This document shows, one piece after another, positions 1-11,389 of a stretch of 64,000 bases of DNA. The notes under the pieces were generated by a model, which had not been told where the DNA came from, made no database searches, and saw only the letters and a list, made by a program, of their open reading frames with translations. Source of the stretch: Kalaharituber pfeilii (Eukaryota; Ascomycota; Pezizomycetes; Pezizales; Pezizaceae); NCBI GenBank assembly GCA_015179045.1, contig WHUZ01000009.1, positions 744,001 through 808,000 of the forward strand, in the 5' to 3' direction. Each line of letters starts with the position of its first letter. Position 1 is the first letter of the stretch. The position numbers and the translations under genes are program-made.

Positions 1-411
1 GCTAGGAATAAATAAACAAGGGGTGTTGAATATGATATTATGGCGCGGTAGATTGAAATCTGTGCAATGAGCGCGGTAGGCGCGGGTGGGGATTCAGGGG
101 CGCCGACCATGGTAGGGCTTGCGTTATGAATGCGGAGGATCTGAGTACTGTCGAGGAGGAAAGTGGGCTAGAGGGAAGAAGGAGTAAATCACTGGAATTG
201 AACGAGGTCTGTGGATCTGACTTTCCTCAACCTTGTCACGATGATTATATTGTGTGCTATGTGTTGTGTGTTGCTACAGAGAAGGCCTCCTCCTCCCTCT
301 TGATATACCCGCAATTCTCAAGTACCCCCTTCCCCTTTTGGTAGTTTCCCAGTTCGTCAACCCGCCGAACCTTCTAGTACCCTCTCCCCTAGCCTTCCTT
401 CCAGGTCACGT

Positions 412-690
412 GCAATGCCAAGGTCCTCTCCAGGTTTGCGACAGTACTTGCATCATCACCGTGAGCGTGAACACGCGGGAGCGGTCGTTGGTGCCGTGGT
501 ACAAGAGCAGCTCGTGCGCGGTGAGGAGCTCGGTGGCGTGCGATCAGCTGGGCGGTGGCCGGTGGACAGGCTGCGGAGGAAAATGCGTGGAACACGCTTC
601 GTGCCGTATAATGCGACGGATACGGAGACGGCGATGTTGACTAGGGCGGTGCATGTCATGTATGATGCGTTGAGGTTGGAGGTGGTGTGA
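412..690 (+). CDS. Possible 3' end of an unrecognised gene (partial)
   Basis: A GC-rich open frame runs from about 412 to a TGA at 688-690. A CCTTCCAG acceptor-like site just upstream suggests it is a terminal exon. The last ~45 residues (GRWPVDRLRRKMRGTRFVPY onward) look protein-like, and the DNA turns A/T-rich straight after the stop. Two other frames are also open here, so the frame is not certain. I do not recognise a family. Upstream exons would lie at 126-207 or outside the window. Confidence 0.25.
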   Translation, partial: AMPRSSPGLRQYLHHHREREHAGAVVGAVVQEQLVRGEELGGVRSAGRWPVDRLRRKMRGTRFVPYNATDTETAMLTRAVHVMYDALRLEVV

Positions 691-1274
691 AGAGTTTTTG
701 TATGTATGTGTGTTGTTGTTGTAATGATATAATGGTGGTCGGTGGGGGTGCGGAGTGGGGTGCGGGGTGGGGCAGGGCGGGGAATAAATCAAACAGATAA
801 ACATAACTAATAAAACCTTTCCCCAAATGTGTCACGATCTCAAGTACATGATATCACACTGTATATAAAAGCTATATATATATATTATCATCCCCCCATC
901 CTTCTGTGAAACTTCCTTAATCTGGGACAAGAAAAGTTTCATTCGCTCTCTTGGGGAGCACTAGTCTAATCTATCTACATGTTCTTTCTTTTCTTTTGTT
1001 TCTTTTTTTTTTTTTTTAGACAGTAGTTATGTATTCCCTTTGGCCTTCCCATGTACATATACATGCGACTCGATCTGTTCCACTATGTTTCCGCTTTGGG
1101 TTTCTTCCACTATGCTACCGTTTTAGGTCTAGGGCAGGCTTTAGGGGGATATGATAAAGTCTAAAAATCCTTACATCCCTGGGTAAATCCCCAGAACGCA
1201 AACCCCACCTCCACCCCCACCTCCCTGCTCTCCCCGCCGCCTCCAACAATCTCTATCCTCCCATCTCAACACAC
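691..1274. other. Intergenic, nothing recognised
   Basis: A G-rich stretch (739-780) is followed by AT-rich DNA, a short TA run (871-885) and a T-tract near 1003-1017. I see no coding potential, RNA gene or transposon end here. Confidence 0.5.
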
Positions 1275-1960
1275 AGTGGGTGCCTTCCGCTAAGGATTTA
1301 TGTGAAATTCAAACCCCTGCTTTGAAATAAAACCGGGGTCCGTATCCCTGTTTTATTGTTTGGTATCATAGAGCGTTCGAAACAATTTTTTGAAAGAGGG
1401 GTAACCCCCCCCTTTCAAAATACTCACTTGAATAAACAATAAACAATAAATTTCAAAAGCAGTTAGTTAGAGTACACTACTGCTGAAGTAGCATAGTCTA
1501 CAATCACTATGCCATATAGAGGATATTTAAATTCACATTTGCATCATTCGCACCTATTCCTGCTTGCATATGTAATATCCAGTAATGCATTCTTATGCTC
1601 TAGCTAGAAATTTTCACTCCGACAGTTCAGCCTCCTCTACTCTTTCACTTTTCAGATACATTAATACCTGGCTGCTACCTAGTGCTTGCCAGCAGAACTT
1701 GACTGCTATTTCTTAAGATCTAGTGCTTTCTTGGTGCTTGGGAGCTCCTGTTGTCTTTTGTGGTGAGATTGACAACTTGTTCACTGGCTCATAATTTCTG
1801 CATTTAAGGTGTAAATGTCTGCATAAACAAAAAGTTTTCTTGATTTATTATTTACTCACGTCCAAGTGCTTAGAGAAACTACCCCCTGCTTGCAGTGGAA
1901 ATGTACCCTGGTAAAATTTTGTTTGAATTTCACATAAATCCTTAGCGGAAGGCACCCACT
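1275..1960. mobile_element. Element F: 686-bp non-coding element with perfect 40-bp terminal inverted repeats
   Basis: Positions 1275-1314 and 1921-1960 are exact reverse complements over 40 bp, starting AGTGGGTGCCTTCCGCTAAG. The ~600 bp between them has no usable ORF. This is the structure of a non-autonomous DNA transposon (MITE-like). No clear target-site duplication is visible (flanks CAACACAC and AAAACATA), so I cannot assign a superfamily. The perfect repeats suggest a fairly recent insertion. Confidence 0.8.
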
Positions 1961-2449
1961 AAAACATATATTTTTTTTTTAGAAAAAAAAAATACATATC
2001 ATATAGCAAATACACAAAATACACATACACAAAAAAAAACTTATCACCATATCCCTCCTCCCCCCCAAAAAATTGACTTTTTTCATAAAAAAAATAAAAA
2101 CCTATCATCCATTCTTGAAGACTATACTTATATAACATATGCCAAAAAGTGAGGTACGTAAGGTAAGGTTACATATACATCTTACCTACCAGCATTTATA
2201 TATAAACTGAAACATCGCAACATCACCAGACAAAAGAAGGGAAATCAAAAACAAAAACACAAAAAATGCCCTTTATATGTTGCTTCATTATATAACATAC
2301 ATAAAACTTTAAAAAAAAATAAAAAAAAAATTCCAACACCTTCGTATTCTCGTGCTAGACGTTGTGTTTCGTGAAAAAAAACAAAAAAAATGAACGCCAG
2401 AAAGAAACAAACAAAAAAAAAAACACAAAAAGAAAAGAAAGAAAAGAAA
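1961..2449. other. A-rich intergenic DNA
   Basis: This is a long A/T-rich stretch with many A-runs. The small ORFs in it are low-complexity Lys/Phe frames and are not genes. Confidence 0.6.
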
Positions 2450-2735
2450 CACAACATATTAGACTCGCCTCGAAATCAGAGTATACCTCCATCCATACAC
2501 ACATCAGAAGAGAAGGCGGAAAAAAAAAAAAATACACACACACATATTAGACTCGCCTCGCAGCCAGAGTATACCACCATCCATACGCACACCAGAAAAC
2601 CCGAAAAGAGAAGGCGGGGAAAAAAAAAATACACACACACATATTAGACTCGCCATGTAGCCAGAGTATACCTCCATCCATACACACATCAGAACAACCG
2701 AAAAGAGAAGGCGGGAAAAAAAAAAAAAGGAAAAA
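2450..2735. repeat. Three tandem copies of a ~88-97 bp A-rich repeat
   Basis: The phrase ATATTAGACTCGCC recurs at about 2456, 2544 and 2641. Each time it is followed by AGAGTATACC, a CATCCATAC segment, GAGAAGGCGG and an A-run. Units differ mainly in poly(A) length and a few substitutions. The array ends about 150 bp before the stop codon of the minus-strand gene at 2890, so it lies in or just beyond that gene's 3' UTR. Confidence 0.85.
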
Positions 2736-2889
2736 AAAAAAAGGGGACAAGATGTCCGATATATAAAAAACCGAAATAAATACAACTATTTGCCCAATTT
2801 TTTTACCCTACCATGCCATGCCATTGCATATTATACCCCCCATATATGTCATTCCCTTCTCTTCCTCCCCGCTCCTCCTCCTAACCTCC

Positions 2890-5800
2890 CTAAAGCAACC
2901 TATCCGCCGCAACCATCTTCATTAACCCCATACTCACATGCTGGTCCAGGAGAGTTATAAACTTCTCCGCTATCCACCTCAACTCCACTTCGCTCCCTTC
3001 ATACGCATACTCCCATCCCAACTCCCTCGCGAGCGTCGGTACCCCTGTACTGACTCCACCCGGCATCGACAGGGACAACCCTCCCATCCCACCCACCACC
3101 GCCGGTGCCGTACTCCTCGTAATCACCTCTACAAACACTCTCCCAAGCTTCCTCCTCGCCATCTCCACCTCCTGTCCACTGGTGCCTCCCCCAGCCTGCG
3201 CCTGCTCCCTCTCCTCAGCCTCTCTTACCGCCTTCTTACAACACGCCGCAATCTCCTTCAGTAGCGGCCCAGCCAACTGCGCATGGTCCATCGGAAACAC
3301 CGAGACCATCACAAACGGCATCTTCACCGTCCTCAGCTCCTCAAACGACCCAAAATGCACAGTGGTAACGTCCCCCTCCGGTGCCCCCAGCACTCCACTG
3401 GCATGCCCACCCCTCCTTCTCGACTTGCCAAACCCGACCATATATATCGTGCTTACCCCTAGACTCCGCAGCGCATAAACTGCCGGCGCAGCCTCCAGCT
3501 CGTTGTAGGCAGCCACAAGCCCTGTCACACCTCTGTAAGCTTCCCTCGAGAAGTCAGTTAATAATACACCAGTGATGGATCTCCAAAGAGCGTTGCCCCC
3601 GACGACGACTTGTCCCTGCGCCTCATCGCTCTTCGTATATACTACATCGATACTCCCAATCGCCTTCGCCGCGGGCGTCACCATCTGCATAAAGTGCGAG
3701 ATCGGCAACTGCGTCGCAAAGCTGGCGCCTCCGAATTGTGGATTGTAAAATATCTTCTGCAGCGTTATGTACGCAGTCTCATGAGGTAGGATCAAGCTAG
3801 TAAGGTTATGTTTCACATCTAGTTCCTTCAGACACTTTTTCACAAACTTCGTCACTGGCGTCGGCCCCCCCGAAATCGTGGCATCGAGCCCAAAAGTCGT
3901 CGAATACGCGGATGGGAGCTCCGCGTACGAGCCGGACGCATGTGGACTCCTACTTGAACCCGACGCCGTCGACGAGCTCCCCGGTGGCGCCACGTTCGGC
4001 GGGAGGATTGTAATCGTAAAGAACTCCCTTTGCGGCAGCTGCCCGATGATGTGCAGCGCTGAGATGATCTCCGCCACCGTTAACTGACCGGGCATGCTCA
4101 TGGGAAGCATAGCGTGCGTCACGGGCGTCATGAACTGGTTCAACACCTTGCTGAGCTGTCCCTCCCGCCCGGTATTGAACACAATCAGTTGCGGAGGGCT
4201 CTCGGCGTTGCCGTCCACATTGTCCCGCGGCTTGCTGATGCCGGCACGGAAGTACTCGAGCTCGTAGTTATCTGTAGTCTTCTCCGCAAAACCCATCATA
4301 CGCACAATGTCCCCGTGCATGCGCGCCGAGTGATAAATGCGTTGCGCGTCTGCCGAAAGCCAGTCCAGCTTCGAACCTGCCGTGCTACAGTGGGAGGATA
4401 TAACCTTTGTGGAACCTCTGCGGTGGAACAGGTTTGAGCGAACGGTGGTTGGCAGCTTTACCTCCACGTCGATATACTCCACGCCCCATTGGAGCGCCTT
4501 GCGGAGGTAGCAGTGCACAACCTCTGGCCGCTCAGTGGGGAAGTTGCCGGCCTGCTCGATGCTGCGAAGGGTGAAGATGATGGGCAATGCGGTGCGCTGA
4601 CGGAGCCACATGACCTGCTCGCCCATATATCGGACGCTGGGAATGCGGCCCAAACGCCCGGGCTCCCGCAACAGGTCCGCGCGGATCTCGACAGCGTCCG
4701 TGCCGAGTGTGGTGATGTCCATACTCTCCAGCACCTGGCGCACATCCGTGTTGTTGAGCACAAGCACCGTGGAGCGCTTTTTGCTCGCGATGCGGTCGTG
4801 CGGATGGGGAACCGTCAGCCCGAGGATAAACGACAGGAACCTGGCGTACACCTGCCGCAGGCATGGGGTGCTCGCGGTGTTCACGATGTAATAGAATTCG
4901 TGATCGCACATCTCCGAAACCCGTTCCGCCGACTCATCTGGATAGTCAACGCAAATCATGCATAGCAGCACCCTCCGCCGCTTTCGGCCGGCAATCTCGG
5001 GCGCTTCCCTCCCGGCAGATTCCCACGTGTTGAAAAACCTCTCCACGAACACCTCCTCGTCGATCCCAAGCACTACAATGCCGTCCTCCTTGCCCTCCAC
5101 TTCCAGCAGCTCGTCCCAGGTATGTATGATCGCACTTTTGCATCCCAGAATATCCGCCGTGAGATTTAGATTCGATCGCAGTCGCTCTTTCCCTACCAGT
5201 ACCACCACCGGTGGTAATGTCCTTTTCGCGCTGCTGCTTGCAGATACACTCCCCAGCCTCCTGCGCTTCCTCTCTCTCACTTGCTCCTGTTCTGACTTCC
5301 ATCCTGCTTCAGCCGCTCTAATTTGCGTCTTGATCCTTCTTCCCATCATCCGTATTTCCTGCTGAGCCACCATCCTTACCGGCAAATTCGCCCTTCCAAA
5401 AAATCGATACCCGCCCCGCCTCTCAACAATCTCAAAAAAGAATCCTTCCTCAAACTGCTCCGTATTTATATGCAAAAACTCGCCGTGGTCGTCTCGGTCA
5501 TACAGAATGCTGTTCTCCTGCATCCTCGCAATAAACTCCGGCGCTAAATCTGGATACTTTACCTTCAAACCCTCATAATATTTCGCTGGGACCGTCAAGA
5601 ACGGACTACGGCCTCTATAATCCGAGTACGTGAATTGGTCGTGAGTTGGAGATTTTTGCATTGTCTCCACCAGCTTAAAGATATCTGTCGTCAAGAGCGC
5701 AACATGATTCAGAGCGCTACGCAGAATACGATTTTTTCCATAGTGCGCATCTAGCATCGTGTGATCGTTTAGCATTGATATAGGGAATTTCAGTCCCCCC

Positions 5801-8575
5801 GTTACCACATCCGCCGATCTCGATTCGTCTTCCCGCGGCATAGTCAGTGGCATCGACACCATCGCTCTGCTCTTCGGCAATCCACTCAATTCTTGCACCG
5901 TCCACGAGTCTGCTTCCATCGCAAACAATGCCTTGTAAAACAACAGAAACGAATGAAAAACCGACCTTTCCAAGGCGTGCGACACATGGTCAATCCTCTC
6001 GAATGCAAATGCCTCTGCATACTCTTTGCACTTCTCAGTCAGCTCTTCTGTCACCTCGATCTGAAAATCTTGTATCCAGGTGGAATCCTCAAGTAAAATA
6101 ATGAAGGTATCGTCCGGCGCCTGTATAGCCATGAAATGCTCTCCCAATTGGAGCATTCTAGATATCGGGGCGATCGGATAGCACAGACATTTTGCTCGCT
6201 CAATGATTGCAGGCACATTCGAAACCCGCACACCGATCATGGTGGTGCAGATGCCCCGTACTAAATACATTGCGCTTGCAACGGACGTAGACTCATAGTT
6301 GATGAGTATGTTGACGCGGCCACCACGGTATAGGACCACGTTGCGGGATTTGTGGCGGGCCAGACGGCGGAGACCAATGCGCTCAAACCAGCGGCCCATA
6401 GCCTCTGCACGAGCTTCGTCGATAGCGAATTCAATAAAGTCAACTCCATAAATTGTTCCCGGGTGCGGGAGGGCTTCCCCAGCCATGTTTGCGCCACTAG
6501 GCTCAGCTGCCGGCACCTCCGGACCGACACCTTCAGCAGTAGGTGATGACGGTGGTGCTGTTTCTGCTGTTGGGCATGTGTGGTGATATGAATCATAAAC
6601 CTCACTAAACACCAACAACAAACTCCTCCTAGCCGTCAGGGACAGCGTTCTCGGCATTTCTGCCACCGCATACTGCTCATTCAAAACCTCCGTTGTCAGC
6701 TGCCCACGATATCCGTTAGCCCTCACTGCCTGTATGAACTCCACTACTGGTACCAAGCCCAGCCCTGGGAAGGTTCGATAGTGCACCCCAAATTCCCAGG
6801 GTTTCAAACTAATGAACGGAGGAACATCGGAAAGATATACTGCGAATATCTTCTCCTTTGGGATCTTGAGAATATTAGCAGTATTGGCGGCGAGCAGGGC
6901 TTTATAATGAATGAAGTTATCCTGGTTTGCAGAACAAGGAAGCTGAAGTCTTGGATGGACATAGGTTTGAAATGAGTCCAGACATAGGCCCATGTTTGGC
7001 TATCGGAAATTCCTTGCATCTTGTGAACGGCTCTCAAAGGGCCCATCAACCCCCATCCAGCCATTCCGCACAAGAAAATGATTAGCAACCACTCCTAACA
7101 ATAACGTGAAGGGATGAATATCATACTGACCTTATCAACCTTCATAACTGCCTCCACACCAGTTTGCCACCAATGGCCGTACTCAGAATTAGATGTTGTA
7201 TGCAATGCAATGCGCTTGTGGTGGGACGCTGCAAACGCGGCAACCGCACGAAGGTTGGAGATTCCAATGTCATTGACGAGATCATATGAGGTATCCGGCT
7301 CCATAGTCTGTCATTCTCGAAGTGTTTGCATCAGGAGCGCCCCCACCCCATTGGGGCTCAGGGAGGGCGTTTCCCAACGCTGTGTTATTAGCGAAGTGTC
7401 CGTAATCCTGATCGTTGCATATCGCTTGATACCAATGTAGGAAGCGAGTTGGGGAGTGGGGGTATATGTGTATCCATAGTATAATGCAATTGCCTTCACG
7501 GAGGAGAGAAAGGGAAGAAAAGAAAACGGTAGACACGCAATCCCTGCGAATCAAGTCACATCCGCCTTAGACTGACGCCGTGGGTATATCAACAAAAAGT
7601 AACTCAAGCTGGAGCATCACGGAGATGCAAAAAGTAGCTGAAGTAAACTGCACCACCTACCAGATACTCATCCGACGGCACCACCATCGGCATAATCAGC
7701 AGGTCAGTGCCCAGCCCCCTCATCATCCGAAACTTGCACTCCAGCATCTCCCTTGTCTTGTACGGCAGGTCCTCCCAGCCGCACTCCCCGTCCCCTCCCG
7801 CGCCCCAGAAGGCCACCCCCTCCTCCGTTCTCAGCGCCCCGATGCCCAACCCTAACCCCGTGCACATTTCCCGCACCCACTCTGCACTCCCCGTGCACTG
7901 CAGCAGGTCCCACTCGTATATGTGCACCGCATTGAATCCCGCTTCAGCCGCCGAATGCAGCTTCTCCTCGAGTGCCCCACCGATGGTGACAGTGGAGATG
8001 GCAGCGACGTGGGGGAGGTTGAGAGGGGGGGCGGTGGTGTTATAGACGGGACCTTCTGGATGGCTTCCGCCATGCGTGGTCGTCTTGCCAATTGAAGCCG
8101 AGGTTGATCTTGGAGAGCTCGAGGGGACAGGGATGGAGATGGCGGTGAGTTTGGACTTGGGGCGCACTCTTTGCGAATTACTGGAATCGGCAATATCCCC
8201 ACCACCACCACCACCTCTCTCCGCTGCCGACTCTCCTCCTTCTTGTCCTCCGCCTCCTCCTCCTTCCAGAGCCACCGGCTCTGCCCCCGCCTCACAACCA
8301 TGCATGTTATTGCACCCCTCGATGTCCCCTCCCGCCCTCTCCCTGAGCGCAATGCATTGCATACCTGTACACCCTTCCGCGTCCACATCCATCCTCGAGC
8401 CCAGGGCAGGCATTGATACCGCATTCCCCAGCTGAATTGGAAGCTTGTCCCCATCGTTCCCAGAACCCCCTACGCTTTCTTGATTCCCAAGTTCCGTACT
8501 GACATCCGCATCCATCTCGGAGCTTGATCTAGTTTCACCTATATCCAAGAGCAGTTGATCACAGCCGGGGATCAC
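2890..8575 (-). CDS. Fusion protein: dehydroshikimate-dehydratase-like + HPPD-like + QutR-type quinate repressor-like, 3 exons, 1,733 aa
   Basis: Exons on the minus strand are 8575-7661, 7307-7131 and 6999-2890, all joined in phase 0 (donors GTAGGT and GTCAGT; acceptors CAG and TAG). Residues 1-~195 are Gly/Ser-rich. Residues ~200-500 match the sugar-phosphate isomerase fold of 3-dehydroshikimate dehydratase (KVDK|PNMGLCLDSFQ spans an intron; VHYRTFPG; TTEVLNE). Residues ~548-935 are an HPPD-like VOC domain with all three metal ligands visible (IDHVSHA ~702, LNHVALL ~796, FFFEIVERRGG ~887). Residues ~960-1095 resemble shikimate kinase, ~1105-1365 type I dehydroquinase (VEIRADLLRE, FTLRS) and ~1400-1640 shikimate dehydrogenase, the layout of QutR/qa-1S. 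The kinase part has no P-loop, and the dehydroquinase His and Lys positions read Cys and Arg, as expected of a pseudoenzyme regulator. It may sense or bind quinate-pathway intermediates. Dehydratase activity is doubtful. The start codon is the furthest in-frame ATG and is uncertain. Confidence 0.85.
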
Positions 8576-11305
8576 GTCTGCACACTAAAAGAACTCGCCA
8601 AAGTTCCTTTCTTGCTTTCGAATCCCCACTGGCAATCCAAACTTCAAATGTAGCACTCTGAGCCCAACTTGACGATATTAATATCCCAATTTACTGCCCT
8701 GCACCTCGGAGCCCGAATCCCGATTACGCTACTGCAGGAATCTAGTACGAATTACGTACTGAACTAAACTTCCGAAGTGGACCGATTGAATTAGTTGTAT
8801 GAGGGGCGCAAGAGACAATGAGACAAATGATATACCCGAGCCTATAAATACCAACAATTTACCTAGGAAAGAAAAAAAATGAAATGAAATGAAATTTATT
8901 GAGACACCAGAGACGGGATTTTGGCTATATCGCTGTCTGGATGTGAGGAAAGCATGGAGGGTATGGTAGCAACCAGGGAAGTGGAACGTGAAATGCAAAA
9001 GAATGGGGAGGGGGGCAGAGTGGGAGGGTTCATTGAACGTTTTAAAAGGAAAATACGAAATACGACGTTAGTAATTACGGTATTCGAACGCGAACCGGCG
9101 ACTCGGATCTACAGTACGGGGTGCTGTCCCAAACTAGTGGCAGGAATCTGGGTCCGCGAGTGCGCACCCTAAAATTTACCTGCAGATAATCTTTCCAGCA
9201 ATGAAATTCGCGCTGGGTATTGGGAACAAAACATAGCGCAGCAACCAACTTAGTGGAGGTCTAACAACTGCAAGCTACAGGTCTACCCGCCAATAGCACA
9301 AAAAGTCTCAATTTCATAAATCAGTTGATAAGACATGATCTGACGTACAATTGAATAGAACCTGCTATTTTTTCCTTCTTAGCACTCTCGGTACCGACCC
9401 ACTTCATTTTCAATGCAATCCTGATAACCAACATTACCAACATTCAATCTTTTCGCCCTATTTTCATCAATTCCAGTCTAATGTACGAACTAGCTCGCTT
9501 TCGTAGAAAATGACCTAATTACTCTCACGACATTGGCACTTTGTCCCAATCGCGAGAAATACAACCATGACAATCAATGCGTCAGGTAGCAAACTCGAGG
9601 TCTACGTGTACATGTTCCGGAGTAAAATGCCCCCTCGCTACAAAAAGCAAATCTGCAACTCTACTGGGTCTGATATCCTCTACCGCCACGAGCAAATTGT
9701 TTCCAGCCCGCAACTCCTTCCACCCACAACAATTCGCATCATTCCAAGAACCAGGATCCACCCCCCACGCTTCCCCCACACCTCCCAGCACAACAATTGA
9801 CGCTCCCTGCGTACGTTTGTCCCAAATTGCGCAATCACGCTCCTCTACCCTCACCTTCTTCCTACTAAACATTTATGATCCAAGCATACCCTGTCTCACC
9901 TCAGTCCCAATCTTCACTTCTCTTTCACTTTCTCAAACTCACCATCACAAAATTCCGTCCCTCGATCCTCTCGTCTAACTCCACTCTAAATTTGTTGCTC
10001 GTTCAATTGATCAACCATGCGTCGACAGGGTTCTGTGGGACCCACTCGCAATAGGCTTGTCACCTCTGGGGAGAGAAAGATACCGATATTTTGCATTCAT
10101 AAGTCCCTATTAACTGACTCTCACGTGAGTTCACGCGCCGTGAGCTTTGTAAATGGGGCACTTGAAGCAAAGACGTTCCCTCAATACAAGTGGAGTTACT
10201 CCACCTATCATAGCGACAGCTACATGATGCAGGCATGTACCCTTACATGTACCTAAGACGTACCAATGGATGCAAAGGAAGAAATTCACATTATTACCAA
10301 TACACGACAAAACAATTGTACTTCAGAGGCAAACACATATTCTCCTCTACGCGCTATTCTAACCACACGATCCGTGGCCCGGATCTTCTTCAACTACGCC
10401 CCAAGCATGGATGACACCATGTTTATTGAGCTCTCTTCGACCCTTGATATTCTCAACTCTCTGTTTCGTTGATAATTCAGTTTTCCATCAATTAGTTGTG
10501 AGGTTAGGCGATGCAATCTGGAGGCATATTCGCTTTAGGGCTCCGGTCCAGCCCTAGCCGGATGCTGCTAATCCGTAATCATCAGCCCATCCTAATGGAT
10601 ATGGAGATGCCGATCGCGGGGTACATATGTATGTATGTATACATGTTTATCTGTACGGTGCATATAGGCACTTCATCCGCTTTACTGGTGGGTGGGGCGT
10701 GTGGAGTGTGGAGTACAGCTCAGGTGTACTCATAAATAACTGATACCAATGAAGTTCAACCCCACCCGAAAACCTACGTAATTGTCACCACAAATGATAA
10801 GTTCATATGTTTCGTCTCAAATTTGTCAAAAGCAATAACGATTCTAAATACCACTGACAGATTAGGTGATGCCACTGCATGCGTTGGCCCTGCAAAGCTA
10901 ACTGGGAGATAGCATAGCAGCTTACTGATGGTGCTTGCGCACATTGCTTTTCCTGTACCAGCATCTGGCGGGTCTGTCCCGCTCATCAGACCACCTAGCC
11001 AGCAACAATTAGTGAACTCGTCATATCACCTTTGCAGCAAACACTGATAAAAAATTTTCTTGAACGAGTTAAATTATATTCAATGCTGCCATAACCAAAT
11101 TCGTCCACAACTGTTAATTACTTTTTACAAACACAAAAACGGTTTGTGGGTTTTTAGTGTGTTTTTTCTTTTTGTTGTTTTTCTTCTAGCGCTAGCGACT
11201 CCTATTGGCGGAATATCATTTCCAGCTAATCGCTTCAAAGAGGGGTCAAAAGAAAACGTGACCCACACAATTGGACCCATAACTGTATTTCAAGACTAGA
11301 AGCGA
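8576..11305. other. Intergenic, no convincing gene
   Basis: This is mixed-composition DNA. A minus-strand frame at 9582-9872 (96 codons) has fairly normal amino-acid content but no recognisable domain, and its start is not anchored by splice sites. A GAAAT run lies at about 8879-8895. Nothing else is supportable. Confidence 0.5.
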
Positions 11306-11389
11306 GCCAGTTTCAAAAGGATTCAGACGCCTGACTAATATGGTGCATTATATTGATTAGTCAGGAGCCCCAATGCTTTTGAAACTAGC
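11306..11389. mobile_element. Foldback MITE L (~84 bp)
   Basis: An imperfect hairpin pairs CCAGTTTCAAAAGGATTCAG...CTGACTAAT with ATTAGTCAG...CTTTTGAAACT. It has almost no internal sequence. Its ends resemble those of other short hairpin elements in the window (AAAGTATTCGG-like core), as expected for pogo/Tigger-type MITEs. A similar single arm (GGTTCAAAAGTATTCGGATG) occurs near 11717. Confidence 0.65.

Noticed and set aside
2362..2785. Lys/Phe-rich ORFs on both strands
   Set aside because: Translations of A-rich tandem repeats.
4489..4965. 158-codon plus-strand ORF
   Set aside because: Shadow of the dehydroquinase-like coding region on the other strand.
7753..8435. Pro/Ser-rich plus-strand ORFs opposite the fusion gene
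   Set aside because: They are antisense shadows of the Gly-rich N-terminal exon.
9060..9180. tRNA or tRNA-derived SINE on the minus strand (GCGTTCGAATACC resembles a B box)
   Set aside because: No A box or acceptor stem could be folded around it.
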